NCBI GenBank assembly: GCA_018292915.2
Contig: JACVVK020000396.1
Span: 355,001 to 419,000, forward strand
Reading direction: 5' to 3'
DNA from: Batillaria attramentaria
Lineage: Eukaryota > Mollusca > Gastropoda > Batillariidae
DNA: 64,000 bases
A program made the translations under genes and the position numbers. Of the stretch, positions 25,117-32,830 are shown piece by piece (position 1 is the first letter of the stretch; every line of letters starts with the position of its first letter). The notes under the pieces were generated by a model, which saw only the letters and a program-made list of their open reading frames with translations, had not been told where the DNA came from and ran no database searches.

Positions 25117-25686
25117 ACACACGCGCGCGCATTTCGGTACTCTGCAATAAAAATTTATAAAGGTTCGACTGTGGAAAACGTTCCCAGAGTGCATAATTTT
25201 GTCTCTGGACATGACATGGCATCTGGAACCACTGTGGTGGCTCTTGTTGGCGTTTATGAGCAGAGCACGTAGTCTTGTTGCGGACTGTCAGACCAGCTAG
25301 ACAGCGCTGATTGATGGCTATTTCTGGCGACTTGTATTACAGATATGGAAGTCATATTTCTCTACTATTAGAAGCCGCAACGTCACGAAAATGGTCGTAG
25401 TGGGCATCTCTTGATTCAACAAACAGTCTTAGAGCTTTGTAAGTGACATTTCCTCCTCAATCATCAGAACTGATCAGAAATATAGAGACTTTCAAACATC
25501 ATTTTTGATCATCAGACACAAAAAGATTCTCACATCTGCCTAGAAGTCAGCTTTAGTATTTTTGAACTAGTATGGCCTTACAGAGACAAACATACCTTGT
25601 ACAAGAGAAGAAAGTGTTGCCAAGCAAAGAATGCAACAACAAAAGAGTGCATTTGTTCGTGCCTGAAAACAAAGAAAAACACTCAT
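18349..25686 (-). CDS. Ig-like / TM / SAM-like / GIMAP-type GTPase fusion receptor (gene 3 of cluster)
   Basis: Ten coding exons: 25686-25596, 24969-24835, 24024-23827, 22699-22637, 21926-21834, 21708-21520, 20904-20704, 20556-20443, 20073-19901 and 18891-18349. They total 1800 nt (599 residues plus stop) with every join in frame. Residues 1-30 are a hydrophobic leader. Residues 31-141 are one V-like Ig domain split over two exons (GILTCEF; EMEGRYVCQV). A 21-residue stalk is followed by a TM segment (AAAAVIVALLALILILVLVI), a basic linker, a SAM-like helical domain (about 257-323), a Pro-rich linker, and an AIG1/GIMAP GTPase (about 362-599) with P-loop GITGSGKST, DTPG, VLFTGGDEL (G4 region) and FNNK. 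The topology puts the GTPase in the cytosol. Introns are phase 1 except the one inside the GTPase (phase 0). Weak point: the ATG inside the first exon is out of frame, so the start used is upstream of an apparent UTR acceptor. Ig plus GIMAP/IAN combinations may already be known in molluscs; I could not check. Confidence 0.8.
19020..19530. repeat. Partial copies of the palindrome-bearing dispersed repeat
   Basis: Inside the intron that splits the GTPase domain. It resembles 2280-2860 (same orientation), including GGAGAAACGTCACAGTCTTG and an imperfect version of the terminal palindrome near 19500-19526. Confidence 0.6.
20704..20904 (-). CDS. SAM-like domain exon of gene 3
   Basis: A symmetrical phase 1-1 exon of 201 nt encoding a 67-residue all-helical domain (RERLPPETIRALKDQ ... 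MKAIGRLSEG). Homologous exons at 42377-42628 and 40564-40764 belong to gene 4. The pattern of a Leu-rich helix, a turn, L..L...D.. and a final long helix resembles SAM-type interaction domains, but the assignment is by eye; a death-fold domain is the alternative. It lies between the TM and GTPase and so may cluster receptors in the cytosol. Confidence 0.65.
21979..22046. repeat. (CA)n microsatellite in a gene 3 intron
   Basis: Lies between the stalk exon (22637) and the TM exon (21926), about 50 nt before the TM-exon acceptor in gene sense. Confidence 0.95.
22765..23005. repeat. Partial copy of the palindrome-bearing dispersed repeat
   Basis: Begins ACAAGGAGGAACGGCCCCGT, as at 38152 and about 912, and ends at an imperfect palindrome near 22980-23005 (one mismatch relative to 2829-2856). 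It is intronic in gene 3. Confidence 0.65.
24150..24560. other. Unidentified intronic sequence in gene 3
   Basis: Lies between the two Ig half-domain exons. Low-complexity tracts flank it (24066-24101 CA, 24784-24825 GA). It looks like a dispersed element with GGCAAGGAGTTCCAGACAG, but no second copy is visible in this window. Confidence 0.3.
25022..25130. repeat. (CA)n tract bounded by CG dinucleotides
   Basis: A long (CA)n run in intron 1 of gene 3, bounded on both sides by GCGCGC and ending about 50 nt upstream (in gene sense) of the acceptor at 24970. Confidence 0.95.
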
Positions 25687-26424
25687 GACTATCCAACGAA
25701 AATTAACCCAAATGAAGGTGAGGTCTAGCGCTGAAAATTGAATCTGAAACCAAAGTAAGTGATTTGTTTTTGCAGCCCTAGAGTCAACACGCACACACAC
25801 ACACACACACACACGCTATCTTCCTAGTGAGCTCACTTAGTGTCGATACGACCCACTTTCAAAGCCCCTTATCGCATGCGTTGAAAATGCACCATATGAC
25901 GTACAGTGAACCTTTTTGCCTACGGTAGTTATTCAATAAGACGTGTCAACAGTTTGCGACATAAAATGTAGTAGACTTACACTAAATAGCTGCTATAAAC
26001 TGTAGTGTTTTTGTTGTTGTTTTTGTGTGGGTTTTTTGTTTTGTTTTGGTTATCGTTTTTGTTTATGTTGTTGTTGTTGTTGTTGTTTTTCGCACGGACT
26101 CAGCTGTTTCTGTATTCCAGCATTTTGGTCCGTACCCGAAAAAGCAGATACAAACCATAGGACAGTTGCTACGTCTATGATACATACCTGCCTACCCCAA
26201 AATAAATAAACGGTGCTCGTCAGTCCTTCAAGACACACGACATAGTGACACACACGATTTGTGTAAAAATGGCTCACACTCCATGTGACGAAACAAACCA
26301 ACCAACAAACAAGCAAACAACAACAGCAACATACCATCATTTTTCCTATTCACCAGAGGAACTTGCAAAGCAATTGTGACAAACAGTTAGTGGACAAATC
26401 CGTTTGGTGGATGAACGCTGAAAC

Positions 26425-26690
26425 ATGATTGTCAGCTTGCAGAGCAGTTCTGAGGACTCACACTACACTGAGTGCCATTCTGCTGTGAAATGAGGATTGG
26501 GTGACCATTTGCAGTAGTACTGGAGCAGCTGTAGTACATGATATAAGGGACGAGGAATTGGACATGACTAATACAGGGAAAACACGTTGAAGTGGCGTTA
26601 CGGTGAGGTCTAGGTAGCAATACCACGAACCCGCATCCTGAACACTAACTCGAACCCGCATCCTGAACACCAACTCAAAATCTCACCTTA
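26425..26690 (-). pseudogene. Relic of an Ig-like plus CCP/sushi-like gene
   Basis: One minus-strand frame contains VSVQDAGSWYCYLDL, a typical Ig F-strand pattern. A second frame immediately downstream contains SQQNGTQCSVS, reminiscent of CCP-type modules of invertebrate lectin or receptor genes. The change of frame and lack of splice sites suggest a decayed fragment unrelated to the five receptors. Confidence 0.4.
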
Positions 26691-28315
26691 AACCTATTTC
26701 TCTAACCCTAAACCTATTTCTCACCCTAAACATAACCGCCTATCTCTCGGTACGCTAAACCTCACCCTAAACGCCTATTTCAAGTCTGTTAAGCCTCCAA
26801 TTCTGCGCCCCATAAGGAGAACTCAGCGTGTCACAGTCACGCACTGACCTAAGTCTTGATGACCGAGCTGCATATTGACAAAAGTGCAGTCAAGCGTGAC
26901 TGCAATTTTTTTTTTTTTTTAGCATATCTCTTATTTCGTGTGAGAAAGGACCACAGCCGGAGCCAAGAGATGGCTCAGCTACGCCCGTCAGGCGAGTAAA
27001 GACAGTTTTGTCCCCGTTTAACTGGAGTGTTGTAATTCCACATGCATACCTAAACATACAGCTAATGGTAGAGCGTTGGACTTCTAATGCTCGGGTCGTG
27101 AGTTCGATCCCGGCTGGGGCCAAATATTTGTGCTGGCTTGCCCGTCTTTGATATCACCCTATGTGGTGGAAAAGGACGTTAAACCCCCAAACACCCACCC
27201 TTAACATACAGCTTCGGATTTATTAAATCGCCTGAGATTGTCTTGCCAAGGGACGCAGACGTTTGAAACTGGATGTCAATTAAAAGAGCATAGTTTCATT
27301 TATTGAGTGCTTAATCTGAATTTTGACAGTATTGGGCCGGGGATAACATAGATTACGATTTTCCGTTTTGACGACGGTAATTCGTTAATTTACTGTATTT
27401 TCATATTATTTATACGGATGGTTAAACGATTCAAGCTGGGGCATGTCTTTTTCACATCTCCCTTGAGCTTTGTTTGTAAACTTGCACTGTAGTGCGAGAC
27501 ACAGCTACACCTCAAAATCACACACAAACGCTTGTCTTTTGTGAACATCTATCTGCTACACACCATCACATTTTTATGTCTGTCGTGAACCTCTAGCTGT
27601 GCTGACCTCTTGAGCGTTTCAAACAGCACAATATCAGTTCAGTCGGAACACAGTGTCTAGTCATCGACTTCTACTCTCCCCCCTACATGCCATTCGAAAG
27701 CCAAGGAAATGACCAAATGGTCTCTTAGTCCAGTACCCTTTGTTTTTGATTCTCTAATTAATTTTCATGAAATACTGTCGACCACGACGGCTGTGTTGCT
27801 TACATTACCTGCATCGCGAGATCCACTCGTATCGCCTGTGTCGTTGACTCCATGTTCCCACCGACCGACCTTCACCTCATTAATATGCAAGCGAATGCGT
27901 CGTCGCACTACACGAGTGGTGCTATAGTACTGGTCTAGCCAAATTCACGTTTCAGCTATCAGGTGTAGTGCACGGCAGGGGAGATACTGCTTGTGTAGAT
28001 TGTATCGTTTTTTTAGATTATTTATCGTCCCCGTCGCTATGAAACTGAAATATCAAAGTACAAATACAATGACGTTTTTCGGAAAGGGGAGTGTTCCATG
28101 AATAATAATTATTGTAGCGCCCCGGGTGTGGGGTCGTCGTGATTGTCGGGAACGCTACAGATCTGGTTTAGTGAGCTAGTCTGACGTGTGTTTAGGATGA
28201 CTGAAGTGCGAAAGATTGTCGGGCCTACTCGCCGCACACGTCTAGGCACACAGTACTCATCAAACTTACACGATCTCTCGAAAGAAACAACTGACCAGAG
28301 AGTAAAAATCAGACT
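26691..28315. other. Intergenic stretch upstream of gene 3
   Basis: Includes a degenerate run of CCTAAAC-type units at 26690-26790, a T-tract near 26909, a SINE at 27064-27202 and nothing else I can assign. No plus-strand partner of gene 3 was found here, unlike the other two minus-strand receptors. Confidence 0.4.
27064..27202 (+). repeat. tRNA-derived SINE, family A, copy 3
   Basis: A box region AATGGTAGAGCG and B box GAGTTCGATCCCGG. The anticodon-loop region reads GGACTTCTAATGC, as in tRNA-Arg(TCT), though the other copies differ there, so the parent tRNA is unresolved. It is flanked by an 11-bp direct repeat AACATACAGCT (27053-27063 and 27203-27213), supporting retrotransposition. The 5' end of the head is missing. 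Confidence 0.8.
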
Positions 28316-28388
28316 GATATTTTGATCTAAGACGCAATCAGCCCTTGGCTAAAGCTCAGGGTTGATTTGCGTCTTGGATCAAAATACT
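28316..28388. repeat. Imperfect hairpin of about 30-bp arms
   Basis: TTTTGATCTAAGACGCAATC is followed after a short loop by its near reverse complement ending CTTGGATCAAAATA. This is the size and shape of a foldback/MITE-like sequence; no target duplication is obvious. Confidence 0.55.
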
Positions 28389-28469
28389 CGTCGGTATTCC
28401 ACAGCTTGATGGGGAATAAATGCTAAATCTCCTAAATGTCTTACCTTTCAATCAATCAATCAATCAATA

Positions 28470-28783
28470 TGTTGTATTTTTCTCCTGCTATGTCGCTCTC
28501 TCGGTGCACTCGCAGAGAAGACACGGGATACAACAGGCTGGAACTCCAATACTTTATTAACAGAAGATGCGCAAGAACAAACTCATGAAAGAGGAAGAAC
28601 CCAGAACGCTGTGCAGTGCTGCTTATATACTAACAGGTCAGATCTAGAACATTCTGTAACATACTGGCAAGTACGGAATCTTTCCGAGGTTACGTAATCT
28701 GCTGACGTTACTGCACTCGCATGTTCTGGGATGGTCTAGAAATTTCCATCGAAATGCAGTGACTTTTCGCGATCTCTACAACA
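28470..28783 (-). repeat. 3' LTR of the Ty3/Gypsy-like element
   Basis: 314 bp with TGTTGT...ACAACA termini. Identical to 36712-37025 except for one C/T difference (about 28694 versus 36936). A purine-rich stretch (GGTAGGGAGG, minus strand) next to it at 28784-28793 fits a polypurine tract. The flanking pentamer CAATA at 28465-28469 matches 37026-37030. Confidence 0.92.
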
Positions 28784-28817
28784 CCTCCCTACCAAAATTG
28801 TTGTTTCACAACAAACT

Positions 28818-31589
28818 TCAACAACAAAGTCTGTCTCTGGGTTTTGGTGTTCTTTTGGATCGTCTGGGGTTGTCTGGACCATACTCAGGAACAGGTGGCT
28901 TGGTCCTGGGCAGTCGTGGTCTGCTCTGGTTCTGTGTCGGTGGCACGTTCTCCAGAATCTCCATCGGATGGTCGATCGGGGGCTCAAAGGCATCTGCTGA
29001 ATCGCCAGGTTCGTTGTCCTCTTCAGAAGCGTAACGTGGGCGCAACTGTTCCCAGTGTCGTCTCCAAACTGGGCCACGAGGAACTACTTTGACGTTGTAG
29101 CAGCGAGTACCCGTAGACTTCTTGACCACTGCTGGTACCCATCTGGGCTGCTTGGCATGGTGAGGTCCATAGTACAGTGCATATACTGGATCTCCAGCCT
29201 TGTACTGCCTGGTCACCTTGACGACACCTCCTGGGTCCGGAGTCACCTGAGTTTTAGATGCCTCCTTGGATTGCTTGCCCTGAGCTATGTGTGCTGGCGA
29301 GGGAAGCAAAGTGTCGATCCTTGTCCGAATCTGTCTGGACATCAAGAGTTCACTCGGAGAGAATCCGCAGGATGTTGGCATTCTCCGGTACTGCATCAGA
29401 AACTCTTGAAGTGCTCGCTTCGGGGGCAGAGAAGACTTCCTGAGAGCTTGCTTGAAAGTCTGCACCAGCCGTTCTGCAGCTCCATTGGTAGCAGGATGAT
29501 AGGGCGCTCCTGTCAGGTGCGTGATCCCACGTTCCTTGCACCAGCTCTGGAACTCTTCAGAAACAAAGGTGGTTGCATTGTCGGAGACCAACGTGTGTGG
29601 GTATCCGAAATGAGCGAAGTCTTCTTCCAGCAGGTCTAGAGTAGCTCTAGTGGACGTGGATGACGTTGGGTGGATGCATGGGTACTTTGAGAAAGCATCC
29701 GTGATCACCAGCCAGTTGGTGCCCATGAAGTTGATGGCGTGGTCCACGTGAACTCGGCTCCATGGCTTCTCTGGTAACATCCAGGGATGAACTGGTGGTT
29801 TGGATGGCTTGTTTTGATGTTCGCCGCATGAGTCACATCGTCGACTCGTCATCTCTATTGCAGCGTCGATACCGGGCCAGTATACTGCAGTTCTTGCCAA
29901 CTGCTTCATGCGTTCCATGCCGAAGTGTCCGATGTGCAGAAGATCAAGGATCTTGGGCTGCAGGCTTTGTGGAATCACAACTCTTGTACCATAGATGAGG
30001 CATCCGTGGCAGATACTGAGAGAATCAGACAACTTCTGGAACTTTCTGACATCTTCGTTGATCTCAGCGTGCTTCAGCGGCCACCCTTCGCGCACGTAGC
30101 GCATCACTGTAGCTATCACTGGATCTTTGCCTGACTCTTGACGAAGGATGTTGGCGTCGAAAGGTTTGACTTGAAGACTGAGAACTCGGATGGCGCACAC
30201 CATGTCCGTGTCGTCCCCACTCTCCTCCCTGTCAAAGTCGATGTCGTCTCCAGAAGGCAAGCGACTGAGGGCATCGGCATTGCCGTGATCTGCAGTTTTC
30301 CGGTACTCGATCGTGTAGTCGAACTGGTTCAGCCATAGGGCCCACCGAGCTAGTCTGTTAGCTGCAAGAAGTGGTGTCCCTTTCTTTGGTCCGAACAGCG
30401 CCGTCAGGGGCTTGTGATCAGTCACCAGTATGAACTGTCGTCCGTACAGATACTGGTAGAATTTCCGCAAACCATAGATGATGGCTAGGGCTTCTTTGTG
30501 GATTTGGCTGTAGTTTCTTTCTGCAGCTGTAAGAGTCTTGGACACATTGGCAATTGGGCGCTCGCTTCCATCCGGATAGCGATGAAACAGTACTGCTCCA
30601 ATTCCAACGTTGGATGCGTCACAAGCCAGCCCCACAGGCTTTTCTGGGTCGAAGTGTACAAGGACTTGATCAGAGGAAAGCACATTCTTCAGCTGTTCAA
30701 AAGCTGCTTGTTCCTCTTCTCCCCACTTCCAGGGACTTGCCTTCTTTGTCAGGCGGTAGAGCGGCTCTGCCATAGTAGCCAGGTTTGGGATGAATTTCCC
30801 GTAGAATTGTACTGAGCCCAGAAAAGACTTCAAGCTTGAGACATCCGTAGGTGGCGGCATCTTCAAGACTGCCTCGACTTTGGATCCTTTGGAGATTCCT
30901 TCAGCCGATAGAGTGTGTCCAAGGTATTCCACACTGGGTTGAGCAAACAGGCATTTTTCACGACGGCATCTGAGTCCTTTGTCGTTCAGACGCGTGAGTA
31001 GTCGTTCCAGATTGCTCAGATGATCTTTGGCATCCTTCCCGCTGGTGAGTATGTCATCTTGGAAGACGGCAACTCCAGGCAGATCACTGGTAAGATTTTC
31101 CATGATCTCCTGAAAATAACCAGGTGCTGACTTGATTCCGAAAGGTAGTCGTTGTTGCAGAAGTACCCCACGGTGAGTGCTGAGGGCTAGTCTGCGCTGA
31201 CTTTCTGGTGCCAGCTTGATCTGGTTGTAGGCATCAGCGAGGTCGATCTTTGTGTAACCGAATCCTCCTCCCAGCTTTTGCATCAGTTCCTCTGGGAGAG
31301 GCATTGGGTGACGGTGATCAGCAAGTTGATCGTTGATCCCAACTGAGTAGTCACCACAGATCCGCAGTTTTGGCTTCAGGGCGCCTGCACTGTTTGTCTT
31401 ACGAATTGGAACCACTGGTGTTCCATAGTCGTTGAATTGGACTGGCTTCCAGACTCCTTTGGCGATGCCTTCTTCGTAGCCTTTCGTCAGGTCATCACGA
31501 AGAGCGAACGGAACCGGCCTTGCCTTGTGAAAAACCGGCTTCGCGTCGGACTTGAACTTTACTTCCAGCTCAAAATCCCAATCAGACAT
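28818..31589 (-). CDS. Pol: reverse transcriptase, RNase H, integrase (Ty3/Gypsy type)
   Basis: A 923-residue open frame. In order: reverse transcriptase with RICGDYSVGIN, KIDLADAYNQI and the active-site variant FQDDIL (F/YxDD box); RNase H with ACDAS and the TDHKPL motif; integrase with an N-terminal HHCC zinc-binding region (HIGHFGMERM ... CDSCGEHQ) and catalytic D-D-E core (VDHA, SDNATTF, NGAAERLV); and a basic C-terminus. It overlaps the upstream gag/protease frame by 31 nt in the -1 frame, so expression by -1 frameshifting is likely. No stop codons interrupt it. Confidence 0.93.
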   Translation of the reverse strand: MSDWDFELEVKFKSDAKPVFHKARPVPFALRDDLTKGYEEGIAKGVWKPVQFNDYGTPVVPIRKTNSAGALKPKLRICGDYSVGINDQLADHRHPMPLPEELMQKLGGGFGYTKIDLADAYNQIKLAPESQRRLALSTHRGVLLQQRLPFGIKSAPGYFQEIMENLTSDLPGVAVFQDDILTSGKDAKDHLSNLERLLTRLNDKGLRCRREKCLFAQPSVEYLGHTLSAEGISKGSKVEAVLKMPPPTDVSSLKSFLGSVQFYGKFIPNLATMAEPLYRLTKKASPWKWGEEEQAAFEQLKNVLSSDQVLVHFDPEKPVGLACDASNVGIGAVLFHRYPDGSERPIANVSKTLTAAERNYSQIHKEALAIIYGLRKFYQYLYGRQFILVTDHKPLTALFGPKKGTPLLAANRLARWALWLNQFDYTIEYRKTADHGNADALSRLPSGDDIDFDREESGDDTDMVCAIRVLSLQVKPFDANILRQESGKDPVIATVMRYVREGWPLKHAEINEDVRKFQKLSDSLSICHGCLIYGTRVVIPQSLQPKILDLLHIGHFGMERMKQLARTAVYWPGIDAAIEMTSRRCDSCGEHQNKPSKPPVHPWMLPEKPWSRVHVDHAINFMGTNWLVITDAFSKYPCIHPTSSTSTRATLDLLEEDFAHFGYPHTLVSDNATTFVSEEFQSWCKERGITHLTGAPYHPATNGAAERLVQTFKQALRKSSLPPKRALQEFLMQYRRMPTSCGFSPSELLMSRQIRTRIDTLLPSPAHIAQGKQSKEASKTQVTPDPGGVVKVTRQYKAGDPVYALYYGPHHAKQPRWVPAVVKKSTGTRCYNVKVVPRGPVWRRHWEQLRPRYASEEDNEPGDSADAFEPPIDHPMEILENVPPTQNQSRPRLPRTKPPVPEYGPDNPRRSKRTPKPRDRLCC

Positions 31590-32728
31590 CCCAATTCTTC
31601 CTTGAAGAGATCTGGGAACTTGTCGCAGAGAGTGTGGCAGTCCTTCTGAAGAGAAGCATAAGTTGAGCTGGAGGTCTTCGGATGCGATTCTTTTGCACCC
31701 TCGCTCTTGACTTGACTCTCTATGCTCTTCAGTCCAAGGGCATTGTCCACTGAAATTCCCAGAGCCTGGATCGCGTTTCGTCCAAGTAGGTTGAGATCAG
31801 GGATCTTGGTGACGATGTAGGGAATGGAGCTCTGTTTACCAGTCACTGGGTCCTTAGTCTGGCCCATGAAGGTGCCCAACACGGGTAGGTCGTGCTTGCT
31901 GGCAGATTCGTACCGATGTGTGACGTCATCCAGCTTCGGTTTTCCCAGTTGTTTCCAGACTGGCACAGAAACAAAATTTCCTGTGGTTGCGGTGTCCAGC
32001 TCCATCGTGAACTGTTGATCCTGGATTGTGACTGGAACGTCCAACCTAGGAGTATCTTGGGGAACTTCGCCGAGGATGGCTTTGACGAGCTCTGCTTTTG
32101 TGATACTTTTCACTGAAGATTTTGCAGATTGTCGTCCCCCTTGTTGCTGTTGATGCAGTTTTTTCCTGCAGACAGCCTCCAAATGTCCTATCTTCTGACA
32201 GTAGTTGCATTTGGAGTCTTTGTAGTAGCAGTCTGTTGCTCTATGAGCCTTTCCACACCTGTAGCACTTTACTGAATTGCTGGTCGTGGAGTTAGACTGC
32301 AGGTGGTTCTTTGGTCGACCCCCTTTGTTGTTCATCTTGACTTTGTTGACCGGTCTGGGCTTGGAACCGTAGACAGTTTCCTTGGCCACCTTTGCCGCGT
32401 CTTCAGTCTCTATGGCGATCTTGACAGCCTTGGCAAAATCCAACTCGGTATCCTTGACCTTGAAAAGAGCCTTCAAGACAGCTTCGTTGTTGACAGAACA
32501 AATGAATCTCTGCCTAAGAGCTTCATCTTGTGGATCTTGGATCGAAGGAAAGTCACAGGTAGCCGCGTCTTGACGTATACGGGCTGCCAGCTCCTGGAGT
32601 GTTTCGCCTGGCTTCCGTTCCATGTTGCTCCAGAACTTGAAACGTTCTCGCACTATGAACAGTTTTGGGTCAAATTGTTCTTTCATGAACTCGACGATTT
32701 GGTCCATCGTCAGATCGTTGATATTCAT
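31559..32728 (-). CDS. Gag C-terminal part and protease of the Ty3/Gypsy-like element
   Basis: An open frame of 389 residues that begins just past the nested LINE. A capsid-like region is followed by two zinc knuckles (CYRCGKAHRATDC, with atypical spacing; CNYCQKIGHLEAVC, classical CX2CX4HX4C) and a retropepsin-like region around ELDTATTGNFVS and LLGRNAI. The usual retropepsin triplet is DTG or DSG; DTA here is unusual. The true N-terminal part of gag is at 36141-36575, cut off by the LINE insertion, so this copy cannot make an intact Gag. Confidence 0.85.
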   Translation of the reverse strand: MNINDLTMDQIVEFMKEQFDPKLFIVRERFKFWSNMERKPGETLQELAARIRQDAATCDFPSIQDPQDEALRQRFICSVNNEAVLKALFKVKDTELDFAKAVKIAIETEDAAKVAKETVYGSKPRPVNKVKMNNKGGRPKNHLQSNSTTSNSVKCYRCGKAHRATDCYYKDSKCNYCQKIGHLEAVCRKKLHQQQQGGRQSAKSSVKSITKAELVKAILGEVPQDTPRLDVPVTIQDQQFTMELDTATTGNFVSVPVWKQLGKPKLDDVTHRYESASKHDLPVLGTFMGQTKDPVTGKQSSIPYIVTKIPDLNLLGRNAIQALGISVDNALGLKSIESQVKSEGAKESHPKTSSSTYASLQKDCHTLCDKFPDLFKEELGCLIGILSWK

Positions 32729-32818
32729 TCTTGGATTCTGTTGAGCAGCCAGATTTGCCAGTTGCTTGTAGACAGCCGGAGTCTGATTAGTGAGGAAGAC
32801 TTGAGCCTTGCGGTCGTC

Positions 32819-32830
32819 AGGAACGGCGTT
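32819..32830. repeat. Target-site duplication, left copy (nested LINE)
   Basis: AGGAACGGCGTT, matched exactly at 36129-36140 on the other side of the LINE inserted in gag. Confidence 0.9.

Noticed and set aside
26690..26790. Interstitial telomere repeat
   Set aside because: Units such as ACCCTAAAC are irregular and do not form a run of TTAGGG.
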